Source: Rhipidocladum racemiflorum (lineage: Eukaryota > Streptophyta > Magnoliopsida > Poales > Poaceae). Taken from it: 64,000 nt of DNA. A model generated the notes under the pieces. The model was not told the DNA's origin and made no database searches. It was given only the letters and a program-made list of their open reading frames with translations. Numbering within the stretch: position 1 is the first letter of the stretch; every line of letters starts with the position of its first letter. The translations under genes and the position numbers were made by a program. The stretch covers positions 8,246,001-8,310,000 of the forward strand of contig CM070583.1 of assembly GCA_036346355.1 (NCBI GenBank), read 5' to 3'. Positions 46,486 through 57,560 of this stretch are shown one piece after another.

Positions 46486-47377
46486 TGTCGGCGTACTAGC
46501 CAACAGGCACCTCCGAGACGGGTGCTTATGAGGTTCTGACGGGGGGCTTTCGGGGCAATCGCCTGAGAAAGGAAGAAGATGACCGGAGTACCGAGAGGCT
46601 CAGGCCAACGGGGGACGCGGGGAGTTTTTTACCCAGGTTCGGGCCCTCCGGAGAGTAACAGCCCTAGTCCTGCCTTTCTTGATATTGCTTGTGTTCTAGC
46701 TTGAGAATATGAAACCCTACTCCCAAAAGATCGAACCCCTTCTCCCATGCACCCCGGCTCCCTTTTATACTCGGGCAGAGGCGCTGGAGGCTTACACTGC
46801 AAGCCATAATCATTACGCTGGCATGGGCTCATTTAAGGCGCACGTCACTGTTCTTACATCTCATTAATGACTGCCGCAGCCGTCACAACCCCGCCTCGGA
46901 CCCCACGTCTACCAACGCCGCTCGTTCCGTCATGGGGTGAGGTGTAGTCGTGACGTCTCCGCAATTAATGCACACCTGGGGAAGGCGCGTCGCCATACTG
47001 CAGCCTTCACGCTTCGTATTTAATGCGCACGATTCGCATTTAATGTCCCTGACCTCGACAGGGCTATCACTGGATGGTGCGCCCGCCTGGCTCAGACGCC
47101 ACGCGTCGGCGCGACCACCTTGCTGGTCGCCCGGCCTGGCTCAAGACGCCACGTGTCCACTGGGCGACCACCTTCGGGTCACCCAGCCTGGCTCAGACGC
47201 CAGCGTGTCATTGGGGCGACCATCTTGGTCACCCAATACCGCCTGGCCAGACGTGTCCGGCTGGGCGACCACCGTATGGGTTTTTCCCTTGCCGCGGTAG
47301 TGGGCCCAAACTCGCCAGCTGCCACTTGATTCCTCTTTAGCGCGGGGCGGGTACCTTCTTTGTCGAATCTGCCGACA
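46486..47377 (-). repeat. 3' LTR of the Tat element
   Basis: 892 bp, TGTCGG...CCGACA. Minus-strand TATAAAAG at 46762-46769. From about 47080 to 47280 it contains four degenerate ~60-bp repeats with CCTGGCTCAGACGCC and GGGCGACCACCTT. It differs from the other LTR mainly by small indels in this repeat zone. Confidence 0.95.
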
Positions 47378-47395
47378 GTAGCCCCCGGGCCCACC
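47378..47395 (-). other. Polypurine tract of the Tat element
   Basis: The minus strand reads GGTGGGCCCGGGGGCTAC directly before the 3' LTR, the expected plus-strand primer position. Confidence 0.7.
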
Positions 47396-47660
47396 TATGA
47401 GCGCTTTTTGGTCTTCTGCTCTTCTTCTTTAATTGGCGGCTTGAGAACCGCTCCGGCTCCTGGGTGGGACCGTTCAAAGGTCCGCGCTCCTTTGCGAAAA
47501 AGATCTTCCGGCTTCTCCGATTCCCGAGCGGTTTGCGCGGTTATTTCCTCCTTGTAACCGCCACACGTTCCTTGGGATGCGCCCCATTTATAAGGCTCTT
47601 AAACTTCCTCTTTTGAATCGCGCCTTTTCTGGCTTTCACTTGATTCGCCTTCCGCGGCCT

Positions 47661-47668
47661 TATAAAAG
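47661..47668 (+). promoter_or_regulatory. TATA box of the antisense gene
   Basis: TATAAAAG lies 130 bp upstream of the antisense ATG at 47791 within GGCCTTATAAAAGGCC, whose GGCCTT/AAGGCC arms are palindromic. It suggests that the antisense gene has its own promoter, independent of the LTR. Confidence 0.55.
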
Positions 47669-47790
47669 GCCGATCGAAGGGGGAGTAGTTCTTCCCCCTT
47701 TCAACTCTCTGCACTCCTCCCCTTTCCGACGTCTCAGGCTTCCCCGCTTCATCCCCTTTGCGGTTGCGCTCCGAAATCCCTATCCTCCCA

Positions 47791-50345
47791 ATGGCTCCGC
47801 TGCTTCCTTCTTCGATCATTGAGGAGGAGAGGGCCGCTAGGTTCTCCCAGAACATCACCGGGGGCATCCTTCGCCTCCGCGCCGGGACTGTCGAGCCCCA
47901 CTGTCGGCCTGGGGAAGTGGTTTTCTTCGGGTGGCAGCTCCTTGCCGGCCTACTACCGCCGGTTTCTGACTTTTACCTTTCTGTTCTCAACTTCTACGCC
48001 ATTCATCACATTCACCTTCCTCCCAACTCTGTTATTCTCCTTTCTGCCTTTGCTCACTTCTGCGAGATGTTCGTGGGAGTGCTGCCCAACCTTCTTCTTT
48101 TTCGCTTCTTCTACACCCTCACGCGCGGTAATTACTCCGCTTTGTTCTGAGCTGTCACCTGCGGCTCGCGGCTGAGGCGTTAACGCTATATCCCATTGAA
48201 TTTGCCGGTCCAAGCGGAGGAGGCGCGAGTGGGTGCTCGTCGAGGACGGCGGGTATTGAAGTCTTTGGAGCTTCCACCGGCGGTCAGCAACCCCAACTGG
48301 GGGGCTCCAGTGAGCGATGCGCCCGAGCTCCAGGCGATGCTGGCCCGCGTCGACCAGTTGCGGACGGCGGGCCTGACGGGGGCCATGGTGATCCGGGATT
48401 TTATTACCCGGAGGCTGTGCCCCCTGCGCCGCCGCGTCCGCCCAGCCTGGCAGTACATGGGCGTGGGCGATGGGACCCGGAGTATCCCCGGAGGTAACCT
48501 GCTCCGCTCTGCGTCATTCCTTGCTACTTCTGTTTCTCTTCTGGTGAGACCTGATTCTTACAGTGTTTCTTTCCTCCTCGTGCCGACAGTCGCCGGGATT
48601 CTGGCTGATGACGTGATCGACCGGTGGATGCTGCAACTGGGCCTATCCGGCCCCGTCCCGCCGTTTCCGGCGGGCGCGGTCCCACTTTGCCGGCTGTCCC
48701 CCGGGGAGCGCGCGGCAATAATCCGCGCCCTGCCCTCGATGGACGCCATGGGCTCGCCCGTCGTGACACGCCAGGCGCCCTTAACGATCCGGGGTCCTCC
48801 TCCCGCAGGCGGTCAGGGGAGAGGCGACCGAGCGAGGCGCAGGCGTCCGGACGACGACGATGGCTCCGCCCATCCTTCCCAGAGACCTCGCCTCCTGGGC
48901 CCGGCCGGGGCGGGGGCTTCCACGTCGACCGCGGGGGCTTCTTCGGTTGCGGCAGCGGGTTCCTTCGTGATGGCGGGGGGCTCGTCGACTGGCGGGGGGT
49001 CGCCCACCCTTGTCCCTGCCGGGGGCGCGACGTTGGACCCTCCGCCGCCAGTACCTTTTGTGCCGCCACCGCCACCAGCAGCGGTGGTCCTTCCTCGGTC
49101 TCCGTCTTCGCCGCCAGCAGTGGCGGGTCCGCCCGCCTCGCCGCCCGGCGATGGCGAGTCGCCCCGCCTCCGCCGCCCGGCGATGACGGGTCGCCCCGCC
49201 TCCGCCAGCGATGGCAAGTCCGCCCGCCTCGCCGCCCAGCGATGGTCCGCCCCGCCTCCGCCGCCCGGCGATGGCGGGTCCGCCCCGCCTCCCGCGGCTG
49301 GTCCTCGTTCGGCGTGCCTCGCTTCCCAAGGCGCCAGTTCTCACCTGAAGATGCAAATACAATAAAAAATTTTCGTTGAGATTATCCTTACCGTTATTTC
49401 CTCTTTTGTCCAGGGTTCCTGCTCCGGGTACCCCTGCTGCTATGCGAGGGGCGGCCAAAGGCGCCCGCGGATTGTCTGGCTGTGCCGGTCGCTGAGTCGG
49501 CTGAGCGGTCGAGGGCAGCGGACGAACCTCAGGTAGCCGCTGCTGCGGCCGTCGGTCAGGACCAAGGCCCGTTCGGCCCCGTCCCTACCCCTGAACTTCT
49601 TACCGCCTCCGTTCCCTCGGCGGACGCTGATGCCTCTTGGCGGCCCTCGGCCGAGCTCTACTCCAAAGACGAGCAATCGTCTGGTGACGAGCGGGGCGTT
49701 GACGGAGGCGGAGCGAAATCAACCGCCTCGCAAAGAGGTGGCGGACACTGCACGATCGGCGAGGCTGGAGCTGCAGCTGCGGAGGGCGAGGCGGCAGAGC
49801 AAAGCACCGGCCAGCGCCTCTCATGAGCCGAGGCGGAGAGAGCTGACCGGGCCCAGTCGGAGGTGGAGACACTGCAGATGCTGCGCCACGCCTTCGATCG
49901 GACGGTGGCCAGCCTCGCTCCCTTGGGGCTGGAGCAACCGGGCCCGCGGGAGGAGAGGCCACGGCATTATGCCTTTTGCCTCTGCCAGACCGCGGACTTC
50001 CTCACGCGCCTGCCTGCCGCCCTTTCCGCTCGGTCCGCCCAGGAGGGGCGCGCAGTTGCAGCGGCCACGGCAAAGTATGTGCTGGCTTGCTACGCCAGTC
50101 GTGACGCCAACTTCAATCCAGCGGTTGCTGTCCAAGGGCTAGAGGGCGACTGGGCGCAGGCGGAGGAGCGAGTTCACGAAGCCTCCGAGCAGGTTGCCGC
50201 CCAGCTAGCGATGGAGAATCCCCAGGTGGAGGCGGTGGCGGAGGACGTGGCGATGGCGCTGGACGTGGCCCCTCATGCTGAAGATGCGGCGGCAGCCGAG
50301 GAGGCGGCAGATGACCCGGAGGATCCTCCGGCGCCCCCTCAGTAG
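47791..50345 (+). pseudogene. Antisense gene of the Tat element (Transposase_28-like)
   Basis: It starts at ATG 47791. The first part (to about 48127) carries FFGWQLLAGLLPP, FAHFCEMFVGVLP and LLLFRFFYTL, the pattern of the plant 'putative gypsy type transposon' domain (Pfam Transposase_28), and ends at a donor-like G|GTAATT. A second part (48196 to about 48790) has RPAWQYMGVGD and GERAAIIRALPSMDAMGSP, with a possible in-frame 96-nt intron 48494-48589. A proline/glycine repeat (about 49020-49330) follows. The C-terminal part (49482-50345) has a likely coiled coil and a conserved helical end (AAATAKYVLACYASRDANF), with an in-frame TGA at 49824. Similar antisense frames are known in RIRE2/Grande elements; their function is not established. 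Confidence 0.65.
49020..49330 (+). repeat. GC-rich ~33-bp coding minisatellite
   Basis: Degenerate units built on GCCGCCCGGCGATGGCGGGT and CCGCCCCGCCTCC repeat about eight times. In the antisense gene they encode Pro-Gly-Asp-Gly units (PPPPGDGGSAPP). The run separates the globular N-terminal part from the coiled-coil part. Confidence 0.75.
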
Positions 50346-50960
50346 CTTTTCTTCTTTTCTTTATCGGTGGTGACTTTGCTCAGAAACTTTAGGCAGTTGC
50401 CACTTCGAATGAAATAGTAGTGTAAACTCCCTGCTAAGTTTGCCTAAAGACATGCTTTTGCCGTAAATTTTCCTGGTTCCACACGAACGAGCACATAATC
50501 ACTTAAAGACTTAAAGTCTTGCGCCGCGGGACCTCGGCCCTCGAACCTCTCGCCTTAGCAAAATTTTGCCTCCCAGGTAGCCTCTAGGGAACAAGCACTT
50601 AGTGAGTCGTGGCAGGACTTTGGGCTTTTGGCAACGGTGTTCGAGGCGCCGACCCCCACGGGGACACCCGGAGTGTCATGGCCGTGCCGGGGGTTGTGCT
50701 GAACCAGCCGCCCAACCGCCCAGTTCTGCACGCCGCTCTCACTTAGCGATTCCGTCTTTACTACTGGGTATTTGCAAGGCGGCAGGGCACCAGGGACGAG
50801 TGCCTTGGCGCTGCCCAGCAGTGGGCAAAAGACCGAAGAGAGGGCAGAAAGAACAAAAGCTTCAGATAAAGAATGCGAATATTTAATTTTAAACACAAGG
50901 TCTCCCCCGACCCACGGCGGAGAGGAAGACATACTCCGGCCGGTCGGGGACAGACCTAGG
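50346..50960. other. Intergenic stretch between antisense gene and pol
   Basis: About 600 bp between the ends of two convergent frames (plus-strand antisense gene and minus-strand pol). No gene is seen. It probably holds the 3' untranslated parts of both transcripts. Confidence 0.5.
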
Positions 50961-50962
50961 AC

Positions 50963-53240
50963 TTACAACCGATCGAGGTAGAACTTGCGCAGATTTTCTA
51001 TATTCTGGGAATTTGCTAGCTCTTCACCCTCTTCAGTGGCCAGCCTGACCGCCCCGGGACGAGAGACTGAGACCACTTTAAAGGGCCCCTCCCACTGGGG
51101 AGACAGTTTATGCAACCCGGCATGCGACTGGATTCTTCGCAAGACCAGGTCGCCCACTGCCAGCGTTCTCTCGCTAACCCGGGAGGCGTGGTACCGCCTG
51201 AGACTTTGTTGGTATCTTGCAGCGCGCAAGGCCGCTCGATCTCGCGCCTCTTCCAGGAAGTTGACGTCGTCCCGGCGCAGACCCTCCTGCTCTTCCTCTG
51301 TGAATGCCGCGACGGTGACCCAGACTCAATTCGGAAGGGAGAAACGACCTGCGCCGTAGACCAGGAAGAAAGGAGTTTCCCCGGTAGCCCGGCTAGGAGT
51401 GGTCCGAAGTGACCACAACACAGCCGGGAGTTCTTCGGTCCACCGGGCGCCACGCTTGTGGAGTCGGTCGAACGCCCGGGTCTTGAGGCCCTTCAATACC
51501 AGCGCGTTGGCCCGCTCGACCTGGCCGTTGCTCTTGGGGTGGGCGACCGAGGCAAAGCAGACCTTGGTGCCCATCTCCTCACAGAAATCCAAGAAAGTCG
51601 CGCTGGTGAATCAGGCGCCGTTGTCGGTGATAATGCGGTTGGCGACTCGAAGCCGCGAAAATCCCTTGTATGAACTTGACTGCGGTGCGGCGGTGATGGA
51701 TCTCACCGCCTCGGCTTCCACCCACTTGGTGAACTTGTCGATGGCGGCGAGCAGTGGGTGTAGCCCCCCTGTGGCCGCGAACGGGCCCAGATATCCAGCC
51801 CCAGGCGCGAAGGGCCAAGAGAGCGGGATAGTTTGCGAGGCCTGGCTGGTTGGTGGATCTGCTTGGCGTGGAACTGCACGCGCCATCTCCTCACCAGCTC
51901 GCAAGCATCCTGGAGGGCGGTCGGCCAATAGAACCCTTGACGGAAAGCCTTTCCCGCCATCGTTCGTCCGGACATATGGCTCCCGCACACGCCTCCGTGG
52001 ATATCAGAGAGCAAACCGCTCCCCTCTTCCCGAGTGATGCACTTCAGAAGAATTCCGTTCTTACCCCGGCGGTATAGATCCCCGCCCACCAGGGTATAGC
52101 ACTTGGCCTTTCGTGCTACCTTCTCTGCTGACGCATCATCGTCGGGGCATTCTTGATCCCTCAGGTAGGCCAGGATCGGATCCATCCATGTGCCTTCCCG
52201 GTCAAGCACAGCGACCACAAGGTGGTCGTCCAGGTACTCCGCCTGGCCAAGCGTTTCCGCCGGAACCACTTTCCCTCCAGGGGTGAGGGCCGAAGCGGCA
52301 TCACCATCGTCCCCACCAAAAACGGGGGCTGTGATGGACGGTCGCGGGAGCCTTTCTTCAAAGACCCCGACCGGCACTGGAGATCTGGTTGAGGCGAAAT
52401 GGCGAGCCTGCCTCGCCAGATAGTTGTCGCGTCGGGGGATGTGAGTATACCCCAACCCTTCGAAATGCCTTTCCAACTTCCTGACCTCCGCCAAGTACGC
52501 CGCCATGACGGGGTCAGAACAGGAGAAATCTTTCCTTGCCTGATTGACGACCAGCAGGGAGTCGCCCTTTACTTGTAGGCGTCGAACGCCGACGGCCGCG
52601 GCGGCCCGCAGCCCAGCCAACAAACCCTCATACTCGGCGACGTTGTTGGTGGCCTTGAAGTCGAGGACGACTACGTACTTGAGGAGGTCCCCGGTCGGAG
52701 AGACCAGAAGAACCCCAGCCCCCGCGCCTTCAAGCCTGAAGGACCCGTCGAAGAAGAGCGTCCAGGGGGAGGACGCGGGGACCTCATCGGCTTCGGGCTC
52801 GGCTGGAGTCCACTCGACGATAAAGTCCGCCAGCCTTTGACTCTTTATCGCAGTGCGAGGAGCGAACTTGACACCGAACTCCCCCAGCTCGACGGACCAC
52901 TTTGCGATGCGGCCCTCTGCTTCTCGGTTGTGGAGGATTTCACGCAAAGGATATGAGGAGACCACTGTGATCTCCCTCCCCTGAAAATAGTGCCGCAACT
53001 TTCTCGACGCTACCACCACAGCATAGACCATCTTCTGAGCCTGAGGGTACCTTGTTTCTGCGTCGTGTAGCATTTTGCTGATGTAATAGACCGGCCGTTG
53101 GACACCTTCCCGTTCCGCCACCGGGCCAAGGCTCACTCTGAAGGGCTAGCCGCCACATACAAGAAGAACGGCTCGCCGGATCGAGGCGACCAAAGACTGG
53201 GGGAAGAGAGGTACTTCTTCAGATCTTCAAATGCTCATTT
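50963..53240 (-). pseudogene. Tat pol, 3' half: RNase H, archaeal-type RNase H, integrase
   Basis: The segment 53136-51703 (477 codons) has a decayed gypsy RNase H (VYYISKMLHDAETRYP), then a second archaeal-type RNase H with FFDGS (Asp130), TNNVAEYEGLLAGL (Glu168/170) and GDSLLVVNQ (Asp192). The usual final NxxAD reads NYLAR, so the last catalytic Asp is replaced. The integrase zinc domain follows (IHGGVCGSHMSGRTMAGKAF, then YWPT), but its Cys pair is lost (WRVQF). The core is broken by frameshifts and a TGA just after ITDNGA (about 51609). The third catalytic region (AHPKSNGQVERANA) is in 51592-51326, and the GPF-type C-terminal part (WEGPFKVVSVS) in 51229-50963. Confidence 0.9.
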
Positions 53241-54690
53241 GGGCTTCGGGGTCCATTCAAATGAGTTGGTCTTCTTCAAGAGCTTGAACAATGGCCAGAC
53301 TTTTCCTCGAGCCGATATGAACCGGCCCAGGAGGCTAGCCGGCCAGTCAAGCATTGCAGTTGCTTGAGCCGGGTAGGTGGCTGCATCCGCTCGATCGCTT
53401 CTATCTTTTCCGGATTGACTTCGATTCCACGGCTGGAGACCAGGAAACCGAGCAGCTTTCCAGATGAGACACCAAATACACACTTTTCGGGATTCAACTT
53501 CAGACAGTAGTTTCTGAGGCAAGAGAAGGTCTCTTCTAGATCCTGAACGAGCTCATCAGCTTTTTTTGTTTTTACCACCAGGTCATCGACATACACTTCC
53601 AGATTCTTCCCTATTTGGGGCCGAAACACTATGTGCATGGCCCGCTGATAGGTGGCGCCAGCGTTCTTCACCGAAAGGCATCCTCGACATAACAAGACAC
53701 ACCAAGGAGTCACAAAGCGATCTTTTCTTCATCTTCCTGCGCCATGCTGATCTGGTGGTAGCCGGAGTAGGCGTCGAGGAAGCATAGAGCTTCGCACCCC
53801 GCCGTGGAATCGACGACGATGTCTATCCGCGGCAAGGGGTACGGGTCCTTGGGGCAGGCTTTGTTGAGGTCAGTAAAGTCGATGCACATTCGCCACTTCC
53901 CGTTGGACTTCTTTACAAGCACGGGGTTGGCCAGCCACTCCGGGTAGGTGGCCTCCCGCACGATCTTAGCAAACAAAAGCTTTTCCACTTCATCCCGAAT
54001 GGCATCCTGTCGCTCAGGCGCCTGCCGTCGGATCTTTTGCCGAACCGGGTGCGCTCCAGGGAGCGTTGCCAATCGGTGCTCAATCACCTCCCTGGGGATC
54101 CCGGTCATTTCTGAAGGTTCCCAGGCGAACACATCCAGGTTAGACCGGAGGAAGGTGATGAGCGCGTCTTCCTATTTGGCGCTGAGGTCAGTGCCAATCT
54201 TGACGACCTTGCCCGAGCCATCCTCGCCCACGGGGACCGCCTTCGCCTCACCCAAGGGTCTGGGCGAAGCGCGGGTCTTGGCCGAGGGGGTGGCCGGGTT
54301 GTCGTCCTTGTCGCGTCTTGAGCGGTGGCGCCGGCCAGATCCTGCGGTACGCTTGGCGGCGCAGGCTTCGATCTATCCACCTTCACCGTTATTGGACCTT
54401 CAGGCCCTGGATCTTCACTAGCATGTAGGCGTAATGGGCCACCGCCATGAACTTGACCAGGGTAGGCGGCGAGCAAGGCATTGTAGGGAGGTCGAAATCG
54501 GCGACCTCGAAATCTACCAGCTCCGTTCGGAAGTTCTCCGAACTCCCGAACGTAACCAGCCGGACTTGCCCCAGGGTAAGAGGCCCACCCGGGGCAACTC
54601 CGTAAGAAGTGGGGCCGGACGCAGTTCTCAGACGGATTTGGAGCGCTGATACGCCCCAACGGATAGCGAGTTGATGGCACGCCTCCATCA
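53241..54690 (-). pseudogene. Tat pol, 5' half: protease and reverse transcriptase
   Basis: Protease is only a remnant (VLVDGG near 54690, then TFGSSENFRTELVDFEVADF in 54691-54389). RT is readable in 54132-53710 (KIVREATYPEWLANPVLVKK, RMCIDFTDLNKACPKDPYPL, DAYSGYHQI) and, after a frameshift, in 53713-53276 with the YVDD catalytic box (NLEVYVDDLVVK) and LNPEKCVFGV. At least three frameshifts make it non-functional. Confidence 0.9.
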
Positions 54691-56557
54691 ACCAGGACTC
54701 CGCCTAGCCAGATTGCGGACCGTGGGAGACACCACGATCGGGAGATGGCCAGGGCGGAGGTGTTCTCCGGTGGTCGGCCCGGCCCGAAAGTGATCGGCCG
54801 CTCCGACCATTTCAGCGCCGCCCGCCGGAGGATGTCGTGGTGGCACACACCGCCTCGCATCCCGCTTGTATCGCGAGTTCGATGAGTAGGTGGCGGAGCC
54901 ACCGCGGTATGAACGCCACAAGGCGCTCTCGCTTTGGAAGGCTAAGCGAGCTGCATCTTCGTCGTCTTCGTCTTCGTGGTCTTTCTCACGGCGCTTCTTG
55001 AGCCGCCTGTCGACCAGCTTGGACACAACCTGGCAGTCCTCCAAGTCGTGTCCGCTTGTCCGATGGATGGGGCAATAGGGCTTGCCACCATCGTTTTCGC
55101 GGCGGGGCGAGCGACGGTCCTTGCGGTCGCCGCGCCGGCCCCGGCGCTCGTCCCGTTGGTCCTGATCATCATGACGCCGAGACTTGGGTTCCGGCTCGGC
55201 GACCAGGACCTCCCTAGCGGCTGCCTCCCTCCGCTTCTTCTTTTTCTTCTTGCGGTCGGAGGACTTCGAGGTGCCAGCATCGCCGGAGTCAGAAGGTCTC
55301 GCCGCGCACTTCCGAGCTTCGGCCGCCCTGGCGCACTTGTGCGCCAGGGAGAACAACTCAGACGTGGTTGAGATGACGCGCGTGGCCATCTTTTCCCGCA
55401 TCTTCTGGTCTCGGACCCCCCTCCGGAAAGCAATAATCACCGATCGCTCGTAAATCCGGGGGATCGTGTTGCGGCAGTGGCTGAACCGCCGGATGAACTC
55501 TCTCAGGGACTCCCCCTCTTTCTGCTCCAGAGCGTGGAGATCGTCCTCCACGCCTGGTTGGGCGTAAGAGCCCTGAAAGTTGGCGACAAAAATGTCGCAC
55601 AGACCCTCCCACGAGTGCACAGAGCCTCGCGGGAGGTTGAGCAGCCAAGACCGGGCAGAGCCCGTCAGCGATGTCGGGAGGTAGTTGGCCATCACTTTCT
55701 CGGATCCTCCCGCCGCACGCACCACCGTGGTGTAGATTTGCAGGAACTCCTCCGGGTTGGTGGTACCGTCATACTTCTCGATGGAGGCGGGGCGGAATCT
55801 CTCCGGCCATGTAGCTTGCCGAAGGCGGAGAGAGAACGCCTGGCATCCAACGTTGTAGGGGGAGCAGCGTCGTTCGCCAGCCCCTCGATCCTGAGGAGAG
55901 GATGAGGAGTGCGACCCTGCGCTCTCTCCAGAGTCCGAGGGAGGAGCCCCCTGTCTTGCGTCCTCGCGACGTTCGCGGAGGACACGACGCAGGTCACCGC
56001 CGCGCTGACGCCGCCTCTCGTCAAGACGCGATCGGAGGTCTCCGCGGTTCCCCCTTGATTCGGGGGGACCGCGGGAAGAAGCGGAGTCACGTGCCCAGCC
56101 CCCCGTTACAGAGGGGGTTGCAACCTGGACTCCCTTTCCTCTGTCCCGGCCCTTAGTGCCGGGAGAAATTGTCGTGTGGCGGCTGGAAGCCGGCGCGTCG
56201 ATTCTTGTGCAGCTCCACTGTCGCCTCATGCCGAAGCCCGGCTGGTGCCGCTTCAACTTGCTGTTGTGCGACGTCCACCAGGTGGACAATATCCGCAGCC
56301 CACGAGTGGCTGGTGTTTCCCCGGACTACTGGGGGATGGTCGAGAAGAAGCCGGGCCGCATGAAGGCTTCGCGCGGGAGTGTCATCCCCCAGCGCCAAGC
56401 GCCGCTGGACAGGCTGACCCCCAGGCATGGGAGTCACGCACGCCTCTCCTGCGGCGGAGGGACCCGGGATAGCCGGCTCCCTCCCCGAATGCCTGGACCG
56501 GCTACGAGCGCCGCTTTCTTCGGGCGGACCGCCTTGCTTGGAGTGCGAATCCGCCAT
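54688..56557 (-). pseudogene. Tat gag, mostly intact with one frameshift
   Basis: The probable start is ATG 56557 (MADSHSKQGG). The frame shifts near 56160-56200 into the long open segment 56289-54688. The central part has the retrotransposon gag core (WPERFRPASIEKYDGTTNPE, LPTSLTGSARSWLLNLP, EGESLREFIRRFSHCRNTIP, about residues 160-290 of that segment). A Lys/Arg-rich stretch and a zinc-knuckle-like motif CPIHRTSGHDLEDC follow. It ends in PR-proximal sequence without a clear gag stop, so gag and pol were probably translated together. Confidence 0.88.
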
Positions 56558-56630
56558 GAAGACAAACGCTCCTGCCTCTGCTGAGCCCCTCACCTGAAAC
56601 GGAAGAAAGGGGGCGATCTAACCACCAATA

Positions 56631-56649
56631 GCCCCTACCTGGCGCGCCA
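56631..56649 (-). other. Primer binding site of the Tat element
   Basis: The minus strand reads TGGCGCGCCAGGTAGGGG one to two bases after the 5' LTR end (56651). The TGG start and position mark a tRNA primer site. I do not assign the tRNA species. Confidence 0.8.
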
Positions 56650-56650
56650 C

Positions 56651-57560
56651 TGTCGGCGTACTAGCCAACAGGCACCTCCGAGACGGGTGCTTATGAGGTT
56701 CTGACGGGGGGCTTTCGGGGCAATCGCCTGAGAAAGGAAGAAGATGACCGGAGTACCGAGAGGCTCAGGCCAACGGGGGACGCGGGGAGTTTTTTACCCA
56801 GGTTCGGGCCCTCCGGAGAGTAACAGCCCTAGTCCTGCCTTTCTTGATATTGCTTGTGTTCTAGCTTGAGAATATGAAACCCTACTCCCAAAAGATCGAA
56901 CCCCTTCTCCCATGCACCCCGGCTCCCTTTTATACTCGGGCAGACGGGGGCGCCTGGGAGGCTTACACTGCAAGCCATAATCATTACGCTGGCATGGGCT
57001 CATTTAAGGCGCACGTCACTGTTCTTACATCTCATTAATGACTGCCGCAGCCGTCACAACCCCGCCTCGGACCCCACGTCTACCAACGCCGCTCGTTCCG
57101 TCATGGGGTGAGGTGTAGTCGTGACGTCTCCCGCAATTAATGCACACCTGGGGAAGGCGCGTCGCCATACTGCAGCCTTCACGCTTCGTATTTAATGCGC
57201 ACGATTCGCATTTAATGTCCCTGACCTCGACAGGGCTATCCTGGGGATGGTGCGCCACGCCTGGCTCAGACGCCACGCCAGCGTCGGGCGACCACCTTGC
57301 TGGTCGCCCAGCCTGGCTCGCGACGCCACGTGTCCGCCGGGCGACCACCTTATCGTCACCCGCCTGGCTCAGACGCGTGTCATTGGGCGACCACCGTCTT
57401 GGTCACCCAGGCCTGGCTCAGACGCCGCGTGTCGGTCACTGGGCGACCACCGTATGGGTTTTTCCCTTGCCGCGGTAGTGGGCCCAAACTCGCCCTGGCT
57501 GCCACTTGATTCCTCTTTTAGCGCGGGGGAGCGGGTACCTTGCTGTCGAATACGCCGACA
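56651..57560 (-). repeat. 5' LTR of the Tat element
   Basis: 910 bp, TGTCGG...CCGACA. Because gag and pol run leftward, this is the promoter LTR; minus-strand TATAAAAG lies at 56927-56934. The ~60-bp repeats (57250-57460) are indel-rich compared with the other LTR, while the first ~450 bp are almost identical. Confidence 0.95.

Larger units (their letters stand above)
46486..57560 (-). mobile_element. Tat-lineage Ty3/gypsy retrotransposon with antisense gene
   Basis: The LTRs at 46486-47377 and 56651-57560 (TGTCGG...CCGACA) are flanked by the exact duplication TACAC (46481-46485, 57561-57565). Gag and pol run on the minus strand. A separate multi-part gene on the plus strand (47791-50345) lies between pol and the 3' LTR. 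The RT, gypsy RNase H, second archaeal-type RNase H, integrase order and the antisense gene are known traits of the Tat lineage (RIRE2, Grande). Gag and pol are broken by frameshifts and stops. Confidence 0.95.

Noticed and set aside
54890..56584. Long plus-strand frames opposite Tat gag
   Set aside because: Shadows of the real gag frame; they lack domains and mirror its codon bias.
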